Of a stretch of DNA of 57,726 bases, positions 42,821 through 51,464 are shown piece after piece. How positions within the stretch are numbered: the first letter of the stretch is position 1; every line of letters begins with the position of its first letter. A model generated the notes under the pieces. The model saw only the letters and a program-made list of their open reading frames with translations. It made no database searches and was not told the DNA's origin. The DNA is from Nitrospirota bacterium. GTDB lineage: Bacteria; Nitrospirota; Thermodesulfovibrionia; Thermodesulfovibrionales; UBA1546. Location of the stretch: NCBI GenBank assembly GCA_009773185.1, contig WPIF01000018.1, positions 1-57,726 on the forward strand. The letters are read 5' to 3'. The position numbers and the translations under genes are program-made.

Positions 42821-43666
42821 ATGCTAAAACGATTATTTGGTTTTACAAGGTCAAATATTGTGACGGTTTTGTCTGCTGCTATTTTATTGTCAACCATCAC
42901 TGGATTGGAGGCAGCTGAAAATACCATTAAAATCAGCGGTACAGGCGGAGCCATTGCCGTTATAAAAGAAATGGCAGCTGCATTCAGGAAAAAGAACCCC
43001 CATGTAAATATTTTAGTTATAACGCCACCCCTGGGCAGTAGAGGGGGAATAAGAGCTGTCATAGAAGGATCTCTTGATATCGGCCTCAGTAACAGGGACC
43101 TTCTGGACGAGGAGAAAAATAAGGATGTTAGAGTCATTGAATACGGAAAGAGCCCCTTGGTCTTTGTTACAAGAGCCGATAATCCACTTTCTGATATTAC
43201 AGTAAAGATGGTGGAGGATATTTATACAGGAAGGCTTGTAAACTGGCAGGATGGGTCGCCAATCCGCCTTGTTGTTCGTCCTGCTACAGACATGCACAGC
43301 ATTGAGCTTAAAGGCCTGTCACTCGGGATGAAGAAGGCTGTTGAGAATGTGCTGTCCCGTAAAGGGGTAACAATGGCTGCAACAGATGATGAAAATGCAG
43401 ACCTTCTGGAAAAACTTCAAGGTTCTTTCGGCGTTTCAGCGTATGCGCAGGTTATTGCAGAAAAGAGGAACCTGAAAATACTTTCGCTAAATGGCGTAAA
43501 ACCAGTCCCTGAGACTATTGCAAACAACACATATCCGTTAATTAACATATCCTATTTAGTAATAAAGACAAAGCCATTGCTTATAGTAAAGCAATTTACA
43601 GACTTTGTCCTCTCTAAAGAGGGGCAGACAATACTCAGGCGCCTTGGCTATTTGGTCAAAGGATAA
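42821..43666 (+). CDS. PstS-like periplasmic substrate-binding protein
   Basis: The protein has 281 residues with a signal peptide (about 1-31, ending GLEAAE). It has the phosphate-binding-protein pattern IKISGTGGAIAVIKEMAAAF, then VITPPLGSRGGIRAVIEGSL, DIGLSNRDL and VFVTRADNPLSDITVKMVED. No pst transporter genes follow. A histidine kinase begins four bases after its stop, so it probably acts as that kinase's sensor. GAGGAGG precedes the ATG. The ligand may be phosphate, molybdate-like oxyanion or another anion. Confidence 0.87.
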   Translation: MLKRLFGFTRSNIVTVLSAAILLSTITGLEAAENTIKISGTGGAIAVIKEMAAAFRKKNPHVNILVITPPLGSRGGIRAVIEGSLDIGLSNRDLLDEEKNKDVRVIEYGKSPLVFVTRADNPLSDITVKMVEDIYTGRLVNWQDGSPIRLVVRPATDMHSIELKGLSLGMKKAVENVLSRKGVTMAATDDENADLLEKLQGSFGVSAYAQVIAEKRNLKILSLNGVKPVPETIANNTYPLINISYLVIKTKPLLIVKQFTDFVLSKEGQTILRRLGYLVKG

Positions 43667-43670
43667 GAAA

Positions 43671-46379
43671 ATGCATTACACGGAAAATGTGATAAAGGTA
43701 ACAAAAAACCTGGCATGGGTTCTTGGATGTTTTATCTTTATTATGTTTCCGGTGATTTATTTTTTTGCTGCAAGCGAGGGCTTGAAAGGTGAGCTTGATA
43801 CTGAGATAGCCATAAATGCATCTCTCTATTCCCGTATTATAGGTCGTGATCCTGGTTTATGGAAATACAGACTTCTGAAGATGGATGAAGCCTTATATGT
43901 TACTGCTACTGAGAAAAAAGAGATACACCGCATAGTAGATAATGATGGCAATATCCTTTTTGAAAAAAATGATCGTCCTGCGATGCCCCTTCTGACCAGA
44001 ACACATAATCTCTATGATATGGACAGGATTGTTGGAAGGCTGGAAATCAGTCATTCATTGCGTCCTGTATTAAATAGAACAATTTTATTTGGTATTGCGG
44101 GATTGGTTTTTGCGGCAATATTTATAATCTCTTTCAATCGTATTTCTTTGAAGGCGCTAAAGGAACACAAGCGGGCAGACGAAATGATTGAGCGGCTCCA
44201 CCATCAAAATGAACTTATACTGAAATCAGCAGGCGAGGGAATTTACGGGGTAGACCTAAATGGCAATACAACCTTTATTAATCCGTCTGCGGTAAAAATG
44301 ACAGGGTGGGAAGCAGGGGAGTTAATCGGCAAGCGGCAGCATGACATTCTTCATCATTCGAAGCCGGACGGGACCCCCTATCACAGTGAAGATTGTCCGA
44401 TATACGCAGCCCTTAAAGACGGGGCTGTACATCATGTAATAGATGAAGTGTTTTGGAAAAAAGACGGTACAAGCTTTCCTGTCGAGTATACAAGTACCCC
44501 TGTTGTAGAGGACGGTAAACTAGTCGGAGCGGTAGTAGTGTTCAGAGACATCACCGAACGTAAAAAGACAGAGGATGCCTTAAAAAAGAGCGAGGCAAGC
44601 CTTCGCGAAGCCCAGAAAATTGCCAGCCTCGGCAACTGGGACTGGGATATCGTAAAAAATGAATTATTCTGGTCTGATGAAATATTCAGGATATTTGGTG
44701 TGGTCCCGCAGGAATTTGGGGCCTCTGATGAGGCGTTTCGGAAGACTATCCATCCTGATGACAGGGATTTTGTTCAAAAAGCAGTCAATGAGGCTTTATA
44801 TGAGGGGAAATCTTTCAGCATAGACCACCGCATTGTTTTGCCTGACGGCGCTGAAAAAATTGTCCACGAACAGGCAGAGGTGACATTTGACGAGAACGGC
44901 AAGCCGATTAGAATGGTCGGAACAGTGCAGGACATCACCGAACAAAAGCATGCAGAGGAAACAATTAAGAGGAATTACCAGATACAGAATATATTGAATT
45001 CACTGCTTAAGGTTTCTTTGGAGGGGATTCCTCTGAATGAACTCTTAGTAAAAGCCCTTGATATTATCCTCTCTGTACCATTTCTCCCACTTATACCCAA
45101 AGGTGGTATCTTTGTTGTTGAAGATGAACCTGAGGTGTTGATACTTACCGCAAGCCGGGGATTCAGTGTCCAGATACAGGAGATATGTGCCGGAGTTCCC
45201 TTTGGAAGGTGTCTCTGCGGCCGGGCAGCGGCAAGCAGGCAGATACAATTTGCTGATTGTCTGGATGAACGTCATGAAAACCGTTATGACGGGATAACTC
45301 CTCACGGACATTATAACGTCCCGATACTGGCCATGGGCAAGGTGTTGGGGGTACTTGTGATTTATTTGCAGGAAAATCACCAACAGGAAAAAAGTGAGAT
45401 TGATTTTTTGCAGGCAGTTGCTGACACACTGGCCGGAATTATTGAGCGTAAACAGCTTGAGGATGCGTTACGGAAATTCAATGAGGAGCTTATGGAAAAG
45501 GTAAAAGAGAGGACAAAGGAACTTGAGAATGTAAACCTTGCTATTCAGGTGGTTAATCAGGAGTTGCAGACAAGAAGAATTGAGGCAGTAGAGGCCAAAG
45601 TGCAGGCAGAAAATGCTAATCGTGCAAAGTCAGATTTTCTTGCAAACATGTCCCATGAACTGCGGACGCCATTGAATTCCATCATAGGTTTTTCAGAGGT
45701 CATGAGGGATGGCATGGCAGGGACTGTAACCGACGATCAAAAAGAATATATTAAGGATATATGGGAAAGTGGAAAACACCTTTTGAGACTCATAAACGAC
45801 ATACTCGACCTCTCGAAAGTCGAGGCAGGCAAGATGGAGATGGAACTCTCTGAATTTAATTTAAAAGAATTGATTGAGGGAAGCCTTGTCATGTTCAAGG
45901 AAAAGGCTATGAAACACGGGATAAAGTTAAGAGCAGAAATCCAGGAGGATATCGGCAATATAATCGCCGACGAAAGAAAGATAAAACAGGTGCTCTTCAA
46001 TCTTTTGGGGAATGCGATAAAGTTTACGCCGTCCGGCGGCTCCGTGCGGGTGCAAGCACGTTTAGTTCACTGTTCACAGTCCACAGTTCACGGCAAAGAA
46101 GAATTTATCTGTGAACCGTCAACCGTGAACCGTGAACTCGCTGATTTCGTTGAAATTTCTGTCACAGACACCGGCATAGGCATTGCCCCTAAAGACATGG
46201 AAAAACTATTCCAGCCATTCCAGCAGCTTGAGTCTGTGCTTACAAAACAATACGAAGGCACAGGGCTTGGATTAAAACTCTGCAAGGACTTTGTTGAGCT
46301 TCACAGAGGAAAAATATGGGCTGAGAGCGAACTTGGAAAGGGAAGTAGGTTTATTTTTGTAATCCCAGCAAAACAGTGA
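43671..46379 (+). CDS. Membrane sensor histidine kinase, PAS-PAS-GAF
   Basis: From ATG 43671 this is 902 residues. Two membrane helices (about 14-34 and 138-158) bracket a periplasmic loop. Then come PAS1 (about 175-290), PAS2 (about 310-430), GAF (about 450-600), HisKA with ANMSHELRTPLNSIIGF (His about 662) and HATPase with FNLLGNAIKFTPSGG, VTDTGIGI and GTGLGLKL. A 75-nt inverted heptamer array (46064-46138) is translated in frame between the N and G1 boxes (about residues 798-823). It has no receiver; the adjacent response regulators are its likely targets. The upstream start at 43605 overlaps the previous gene and is rejected. Confidence 0.93.
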   Translation: MHYTENVIKVTKNLAWVLGCFIFIMFPVIYFFAASEGLKGELDTEIAINASLYSRIIGRDPGLWKYRLLKMDEALYVTATEKKEIHRIVDNDGNILFEKNDRPAMPLLTRTHNLYDMDRIVGRLEISHSLRPVLNRTILFGIAGLVFAAIFIISFNRISLKALKEHKRADEMIERLHHQNELILKSAGEGIYGVDLNGNTTFINPSAVKMTGWEAGELIGKRQHDILHHSKPDGTPYHSEDCPIYAALKDGAVHHVIDEVFWKKDGTSFPVEYTSTPVVEDGKLVGAVVVFRDITERKKTEDALKKSEASLREAQKIASLGNWDWDIVKNELFWSDEIFRIFGVVPQEFGASDEAFRKTIHPDDRDFVQKAVNEALYEGKSFSIDHRIVLPDGAEKIVHEQAEVTFDENGKPIRMVGTVQDITEQKHAEETIKRNYQIQNILNSLLKVSLEGIPLNELLVKALDIILSVPFLPLIPKGGIFVVEDEPEVLILTASRGFSVQIQEICAGVPFGRCLCGRAAASRQIQFADCLDERHENRYDGITPHGHYNVPILAMGKVLGVLVIYLQENHQQEKSEIDFLQAVADTLAGIIERKQLEDALRKFNEELMEKVKERTKELENVNLAIQVVNQELQTRRIEAVEAKVQAENANRAKSDFLANMSHELRTPLNSIIGFSEVMRDGMAGTVTDDQKEYIKDIWESGKHLLRLINDILDLSKVEAGKMEMELSEFNLKELIEGSLVMFKEKAMKHGIKLRAEIQEDIGNIIADERKIKQVLFNLLGNAIKFTPSGGSVRVQARLVHCSQSTVHGKEEFICEPSTVNRELADFVEISVTDTGIGIAPKDMEKLFQPFQQLESVLTKQYEGTGLGLKLCKDFVELHRGKIWAESELGKGSRFIFVIPAKQ
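46064..46138 (+). repeat. In-frame inverted heptamer array in the kinase ATPase domain
   Basis: Heptamers of type GTTCACT, GTTCACA, GTCCACA, GTTCACG are followed by an 18-nt-scale centre and then the inverted set GTGAACC, GTCAACC, GTGAACC, GTGAACT. The total of 75 nt is 25 codons. The peptide it encodes has no ATPase motif and sits in a loop. Confidence 0.85.
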
Positions 46380-46382
46380 CCT

Positions 46383-46751
46383 GTGAACAAAATACTTATC
46401 ATTGAAGACAACGAGAAAAACCTGAAGCTGTTTAGCGTGATTATCAAGTTTCTTGGTTATGCAACTCTGACTGCCATGAACGGCAAGGAAGGGGTGAGCA
46501 TAGCAAAAGAGAATGCCCCTGACCTCATACTCATGGACATACAGATGCCTGTAATGGATGGGATTACAGCATTGAATATGCTTAAGTCTGATGAAAAGAC
46601 AAAGAACATCCCTGTTATAGCCCTGACCTCTTATGCAATGGCTGGAGATAAAGAGAAATTTCTTGGACTTGGGTTTAGTGATTATATCTCAAAACCGATA
46701 GACAAAGATGGTTTCATCAAAGCAATCGAGAATATACTGAAGGAGAAATAG
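46383..46751 (+). CDS. Single-domain response regulator
   Basis: The protein has 122 residues and starts at GTG 46383, three bases after the kinase stop. It has [56 protein letters not shown] and [11 protein letters not shown], in the style of DivK or Hpt-linked receivers. It is likely to be the direct phospho-target of the kinase and has no output domain. Confidence 0.93.
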   Translation: MNKILIIEDNEKNLKLFSVIIKFLGYATLTAMNGKEGVSIAKENAPDLILMDIQMPVMDGITALNMLKSDEKTKNIPVIALTSYAMAGDKEKFLGLGFSDYISKPIDKDGFIKAIENILKEK

Positions 46752-46752
46752 C

Positions 46753-47811
46753 ATGCCCGAAGAAAAAAGACCCAAAATACTTATAATTGACGATGAGGAA
46801 AAGAACGTTAAGCTCATGATTGCCATACTGAAAAATTACGGCTATGATTTTGAGACTGCAAAAAACGGTATCGAGGCAATTGAAAAAGCTAAAGCATTTA
46901 CACCTAACCTCATCCTGCTCGATATTATGATGCCTGAGATGGACGGATATGAAGCGTGCAGGAGACTCAAAGAGAATCCTGAGACACAGCATATCCCTGT
47001 TGTGATGGTTACTGCACTTACTGACAGGGATTCAAGAATCAGAGGTCTTGAAAGTGGTGCAGATGATTTTCTTACAAAACCTATTGACAGCACAGAGATA
47101 ACCCTGAGGACAAAGAACCTTCTCAGAGTGAAAGAATTCGAGGATTTTCTCAAGCATCATAATGAAATCCTTGAAGCTGAAGTGAAGGAAAGAACAGCTG
47201 AACTAAAAGAGAGCTATGTTGACACAATCGACAGGCTTACTGTTGTTGCGGAATACAAGGATGAAGATACAGCCAATCATATAAAGAGAGTCGGGTTATA
47301 CTGTTCGCTCATTGCCAAAAATTTTGGCTGGGCTCCGGATGATGCAGAGACAATCCTCTATGCAAGCCCTATGCATGATATCGGCAAGGTAGGTATTCCT
47401 TCAGATATTCTTCTTAAACCTGCAAAATTGAATCCGGAAGAATTTGCTTTGATGAAGACTCATACAACAATCGGAGGAAGAATCCTTGAGGGCTCGCCAT
47501 CAAAGATCCTCCAGATGGCTGTAAAGATTGCCTTATCACATCATGAAAGATGGACCGGAGGAGGCTATCCCAAAGGGATTAAAGGCGAAGAGATTCCGGT
47601 AGAAGGCAGGATAATGAACATCGCTGACCAGTATGATGCTTTGCGGAGCAGAAGACCGTACAAGCCGCCGTTTGACCATGAAAAGACATTCAGGATAATC
47701 ACCGAGGGCGATGGGAGGACAATGCCGGAGCATTTTGACCCTCAAATCCTGCAAGCCTTCAAAGACGCAGATAAACAGTTTGAGGAGATATACGAGACGC
47801 ACAAGGATTAA
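46753..47811 (+). CDS. Response regulator with HD-GYP domain
   Basis: The protein has 352 residues. An N-terminal receiver ([38 protein letters not shown]) leads through a linker helix to an HD-GYP phosphodiesterase domain with [20 protein letters not shown] and [20 protein letters not shown]. It should hydrolyse cyclic di-GMP and so couple the kinase signal to motility or biofilm state. It begins two bases after the preceding receiver gene. Confidence 0.94.
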   Translation: MPEEKRPKILIIDDEEKNVKLMIAILKNYGYDFETAKNGIEAIEKAKAFTPNLILLDIMMPEMDGYEACRRLKENPETQHIPVVMVTALTDRDSRIRGLESGADDFLTKPIDSTEITLRTKNLLRVKEFEDFLKHHNEILEAEVKERTAELKESYVDTIDRLTVVAEYKDEDTANHIKRVGLYCSLIAKNFGWAPDDAETILYASPMHDIGKVGIPSDILLKPAKLNPEEFALMKTHTTIGGRILEGSPSKILQMAVKIALSHHERWTGGGYPKGIKGEEIPVEGRIMNIADQYDALRSRRPYKPPFDHEKTFRIITEGDGRTMPEHFDPQILQAFKDADKQFEEIYETHKD

Positions 47812-47814
47812 GGG

Positions 47815-48150
47815 GTGAGAAGCAATATAGTTAAAAATCTCTGCAAGAAGCACTGCAAATACTACAAACCGTCAAAAGATAATGAACTTGCCTGCAAGGG
47901 GTTTACTGTAATAGAAAAGCTGATAAAAAACGGCAGGAAAATCTCTTTTAATAAATCTGAGAAAAAAGTTAGTGCTTCAACAGGGAAGAAACTCATCGGA
48001 AACATGTGTGTGGCATGCTCTTTTTATGAAGATGGCTGTGATTTTGCTGCTGAAAAGAAAGGCGCACCGCCGTGCGGAGGCTTTATCTTGCTGGGGCACC
48101 TGCTGGATGGAAAAATTATTACTATTGACGACATAGTAAATATCCACTAA
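47815..48150 (+). CDS. Cys-rich hypothetical protein
   Basis: The protein has 111 residues and starts at GTG 47815. Cys residues fall in two groups, LCKKHCKYYK with a later Cys, and NMCVACSFYEDGCDFAAEKK with PPCGGF, a pattern that could bind Zn or an iron-sulfur cluster. It follows the HD-GYP gene by three bases. I do not recognise a family with confidence. Confidence 0.6.
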   Translation: MRSNIVKNLCKKHCKYYKPSKDNELACKGFTVIEKLIKNGRKISFNKSEKKVSASTGKKLIGNMCVACSFYEDGCDFAAEKKGAPPCGGFILLGHLLDGKIITIDDIVNIH

Positions 48151-48167
48151 GATTGAAATAAACGGAT

Positions 48168-48185
48168 TGCTATCAGCTTACAGCT
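48168..48185. repeat. AGCT-phased heptamer array upstream of korA
   Basis: TGCT (48168), AGCT (48175) and AGCT (48182) are 7 nt apart, ending just before the korA ATG at 48194. No Shine-Dalgarno is visible there. Confidence 0.7.
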
Positions 48186-48193
48186 AAAAAAAT

Positions 48194-49912
48194 ATGGACT
48201 ATACGATAAAAATAGGCGGTGAGGCAGGGCAGGGCATCCAGACCATTGGTGATACACTGGCAAGGGTATTTTCGAGGTCAGGGTATCATGTGTTTACACA
48301 TCAGGATTATGAATCCCGTATAAGGGGAGGCCATAATTTTTTCCAGATAAGATTTTCAGATAAACCTGTTATGTCGTCCAGAATTAAGATTGATATCCTT
48401 GTTGCCCTCGATAAAGAGAGCATTACATTACATGAAAAAGAACTATTATCGGACAATGGCCTGATAATCTATGACTCTTCTGCATTAAAACAGAAACATG
48501 AGAACCAGCGGTTTCTTGATATCCCGTTTGTTAATCTGGCAGCGGAGCATGGCGGCAGCAAGATAATGGCAAATACGGTTGCAACAGGCGCTGTGCTTGG
48601 AATGATCGGGATGGAACTCGCCATATTGCTTGGGATTATAAAAGATACATTCGGGAAAAAAGGCGAAGACATCATAAAGGCAAATGTGAATGCTGCTGTG
48701 GCAGGGCATGATTTTAGCGCTAAACAGTGCATTACGTGCTCATTTTCCGCTGCTCCTTTGGCAAAACCCCGGATGCTGATAGCAGGAATTGACTCCATCG
48801 GCCTTGGCGCTGTTGCATCAGGATGCAAGTTCTATTCAGCCTACCCAATGACGCCGTCAACAGGAATCATGAATTATATCGCAGGCAAGGGAGAAGAATA
48901 CGGGATTATAGTAGAGCAGGCTGAAGACGAGATTGCCGCAATTAACATGGCGCTGGGAGCCTCTTTTGCAGGTGTGCGCGCGATGACTGGAACCGCAGGC
49001 GGTGGTTTTGCATTAATGGTGGAAGGGCTTTCTCTGGCCGCAATGACCGAGACTCCGATAGTGATTGCACTTGGCCAGAGGCCTGCGCCTGCAACCGGAT
49101 TTCCGACAAGGACAGAGCAGGCTGACCTTAATTTTGCGCTTTATACCTCACACGGAGAATTTCCCCGAGTTATATTTGCGCCGGGTACGCCTGAGCAGGC
49201 TTTTTATCTTACGAACAAGGCATTTGACCTTGCTGAAAAATATCAGATACCCGTGATTATTATGTTTGATACATATCTTTCAGACTCTGAATGGACATTC
49301 GATGGTTTTGATGTTTCTAAACTGAGAAATACAGAATACAGGCTCAGGGGAGAGGCACTGCAAAAACTTTCTGAATATAAGAGGCATGCATTTACGGAGA
49401 GCGGCGTATCACCTCTTGCGATTCCCGGAGAATCAAGGCATCTTGTTGTTACAGACAGCGATGAGCATGATGAAGAGGGACATATAGTTGAAGACGCAGA
49501 GACAAGGATAGAGATGGTGAATAAGAGGCTGTTTAAAAAATTGCCATTGATAAGACAAGAGATAGAACCGCCTGTTCTCTATGGAGACAGCAAACCGGAT
49601 ATAGTGGTTGCGGGGTGGGGTTCCAATTATGGAGTTATGAGAGAGTGTCTAGATACGCTTCCTAAGAACGTGAAGATTGCCATGCTGCATTTCAGTGAAA
49701 TATATCCGTTTCCGTCAATGGACAAATTCGATTATATGAAGGTATTAAATAATGCGAAACTGACTATCTGCATAGAGAACAATGCAACAGGACAGTTTGC
49801 AAGGCTTATGAGGGCTGAGACAGGATTTGAGTTTAAGGCAAGTATTAACAGGTTTGATGGGAGGCCGTTTTTATTGGAAGAATTGGTAGAACGGATAAAG
49901 CAAAAGATATGA
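48194..49912 (+). CDS. korA: 2-oxoacid:ferredoxin oxidoreductase, fused gamma-alpha subunit
   Basis: The protein has 572 residues. Residues 1-190 are the gamma domain (KIGGEAGQGIQTIGDTLARV, SRIRGGHNFFQIRFS) and the rest is the alpha subunit with FYSAYPMTPSTGIMNYIAGK, QAEDEIAAINMALGASFAGV and RPAPATGFPTRTEQADLNFA. The layout is that of two-subunit Kor/Oor-like enzymes that oxidise 2-oxoglutarate or other 2-oxoacids with ferredoxin. The beta subunit follows after a structured repeat (49919-50055). The substrate is not fixed by the sequence. Confidence 0.92.
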   Translation: MDYTIKIGGEAGQGIQTIGDTLARVFSRSGYHVFTHQDYESRIRGGHNFFQIRFSDKPVMSSRIKIDILVALDKESITLHEKELLSDNGLIIYDSSALKQKHENQRFLDIPFVNLAAEHGGSKIMANTVATGAVLGMIGMELAILLGIIKDTFGKKGEDIIKANVNAAVAGHDFSAKQCITCSFSAAPLAKPRMLIAGIDSIGLGAVASGCKFYSAYPMTPSTGIMNYIAGKGEEYGIIVEQAEDEIAAINMALGASFAGVRAMTGTAGGGFALMVEGLSLAAMTETPIVIALGQRPAPATGFPTRTEQADLNFALYTSHGEFPRVIFAPGTPEQAFYLTNKAFDLAEKYQIPVIIMFDTYLSDSEWTFDGFDVSKLRNTEYRLRGEALQKLSEYKRHAFTESGVSPLAIPGESRHLVVTDSDEHDEEGHIVEDAETRIEMVNKRLFKKLPLIRQEIEPPVLYGDSKPDIVVAGWGSNYGVMRECLDTLPKNVKIAMLHFSEIYPFPSMDKFDYMKVLNNAKLTICIENNATGQFARLMRAETGFEFKASINRFDGRPFLLEELVERIKQKI

Positions 49913-49918
49913 TTGCTT

Positions 49919-50055
49919 CTGCTGGATATAGCATTTTCGCTCATTCTCGCCCCGATTCTTATCGGGGCTCCGAGGTATTTTGCCTCTTTATTATTAAAAT
50001 TTTTATATTCTGGAATATCGTCAAAATAAAACCGCTCAATTACTATATCCCGCAG
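49919..50055. repeat. Structured intergenic element, copy 3 (between korA and korB)
   Basis: Arms CTGCTGGATATAG (49919-49931) and CTATATCCCGCAG (50043-50055) pair at 12 of 13 positions. The interior shares TTTTCGCTCATTCTCG, CTCCGAGG, ATTTTGCCTC, CAAAAT and AAAACCGCTC with the other copies. Here the short centre is replaced by a longer hairpin, CCCCGAT-TCTT-ATCGGGG (49950-49967). The element lies inside the korAB operon. Confidence 0.8.
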
Positions 50056-50086
50056 CGTATCCTGTTTACAGGGGGAAGAAAATAAG

Positions 50087-50938
50087 ATGCCAACATTGGA
50101 CGACTATAAGGGAAAGACACCGGCGTGGTGTCCGGGATGCGGCAACTTCGGTATCCTCAAGACATTCAAGGATGCTGTTGTCGAACTCGGGATAGAGCCT
50201 CATCAGCTTACAGTAGTATCCGGAATTGGGCAGGCGGGGAAGTTTCCGCATTATATAAAGTGCAATACCTTTAATGGCCTTCATGGAAGGACATTGCCGG
50301 TTGCAACAGGTATAAGCCTTGCGAATCATGATATGCTTGTCATAGCTGTTGCAGGAGACGGCGACTGTTACGGAGAAGGCGGGAACCACCTGAATCACGC
50401 GATAAGAAGAAACATAAACGTAAAGCTGTTTGTGCATGACAACCAGATATACGGCCTCACCAAAGGGCAGGCATCTCCAACAAGCATGGAAGGCATGAAG
50501 ACTAAGAACCAGCCGTTCGGCGTTTTTTCAGAGCAGCTTAATCCAATGGCGCTGGCAGTTGCGCTTGATTGCAGTTTTGTTGCAAGGGGGTTTGCCGGTG
50601 ATATGGAACATTTAAAAGGTGTAATGAAAGAGGCAATCAATCATAAGGGATTTTCTCTGGTTGATATCTTACAGCCCTGCGTTACATTCAACAAAATCAA
50701 TACATATGAATGGTACAGGCAAAGGGTATATCATATAGAGCCTGAATACAATTCTGAGGACAGAGTTAGCGCATTCCAAAGGTCTCTCGAATGGGGAGAC
50801 AGAATTCCCATAGGCATTATTTACAGAAACAACCGTCAGATGCTTGAGGAAAGGATACCGGTAATTATGGATAAGCCGCTTGTTAAGCAGCTGCCTGATT
50901 TATCAAAACTCGAAACAACCCTTAAGGAGTTTTATTAA
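50087..50938 (+). CDS. korB: 2-oxoacid:ferredoxin oxidoreductase, beta (TPP) subunit
   Basis: The protein has 283 residues. Key motifs are AWCPGCGNFGILKTFKDA with the Cys pair, VAGDGDCYGEGGNHLNHAIR (TPP/Mg), and NQIYGLTKGQASPTS. It is the catalytic partner of korA. No separate delta ferredoxin gene is near, as is usual for this subtype. Coupled closely with the next membrane-protein gene. Confidence 0.93.
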   Translation: MPTLDDYKGKTPAWCPGCGNFGILKTFKDAVVELGIEPHQLTVVSGIGQAGKFPHYIKCNTFNGLHGRTLPVATGISLANHDMLVIAVAGDGDCYGEGGNHLNHAIRRNINVKLFVHDNQIYGLTKGQASPTSMEGMKTKNQPFGVFSEQLNPMALAVALDCSFVARGFAGDMEHLKGVMKEAINHKGFSLVDILQPCVTFNKINTYEWYRQRVYHIEPEYNSEDRVSAFQRSLEWGDRIPIGIIYRNNRQMLEERIPVIMDKPLVKQLPDLSKLETTLKEFY

Positions 50939-50940
50939 AC

Positions 50941-51369
50941 ATGATTGACAAGGAACTCATAGCCAACCTCAGGCTTGTCCACGGCTCCTACAATGCCATG
51001 ATGATGTTTCTATTTATTTATCAGGGCTGGCTTGGATTAAAGATAAGAAGAGGGAGAACGTCAGGCAATCCACAATTCGCAACAATGAAAAGGCACAGGA
51101 AATCAGGGCCTGTTTTTGCAATAATGGGAGTTACAGGTTTTTTGGCAGGAGCAACTCTGATTTATCTCGACTACGGAAGGTTGTTAAAGTATCCCCCGCA
51201 TTTCATTACAGGGCTGGCTGTAGTTTTTTCAATAACTACTGCTTTTTTGATTTCAAGAAAAATAAAAGGCACTGACTCAGCGTGGAGAACCCCTCATTTC
51301 AGACGCGGCCTTTTAGTCCTCTGCCTGTACCTGATTCAGGTATTTTTAGGAATAGGAATCCTTTTTTAA
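50941..51369 (+). CDS. Small membrane protein, DUF4079-like
   Basis: The protein has 142 residues and four membrane segments (about 12-30, 60-80, 90-107 and 122-141). It includes LVHGSYNAMMMFLFIYQGWL, then GPVFAIMGVTGFLAGATLIY and a C-terminal RGLLVLCLYLIQVFLGIGI. His residues at about 14, 51 and 77 could bind heme, as in DUF4079 proteins; the family call is tentative. It begins two bases after the korB stop. Confidence 0.65.
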   Translation: MIDKELIANLRLVHGSYNAMMMFLFIYQGWLGLKIRRGRTSGNPQFATMKRHRKSGPVFAIMGVTGFLAGATLIYLDYGRLLKYPPHFITGLAVVFSITTAFLISRKIKGTDSAWRTPHFRRGLLVLCLYLIQVFLGIGILF

Positions 51370-51420
51370 AATATCTGTTCTGTTAAAAAACCGCCCGAAT
51401 ACTATACTCCATCTTTATTG
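51370..51420. repeat. Fragment of the structured intergenic element
   Basis: AAAAACCGCCCGAATACTATACTCC resembles the right end of copies at 7890-7911 and 50030-50055, but the left half is missing. The interval 51370-51464 otherwise holds a TAGAAT box (51452-51457) directly before the next start codon. Confidence 0.5.
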
Positions 51421-51464
51421 GACATCACTATTAGTATTGCAATTTTTTTGATAGAATATATTGG

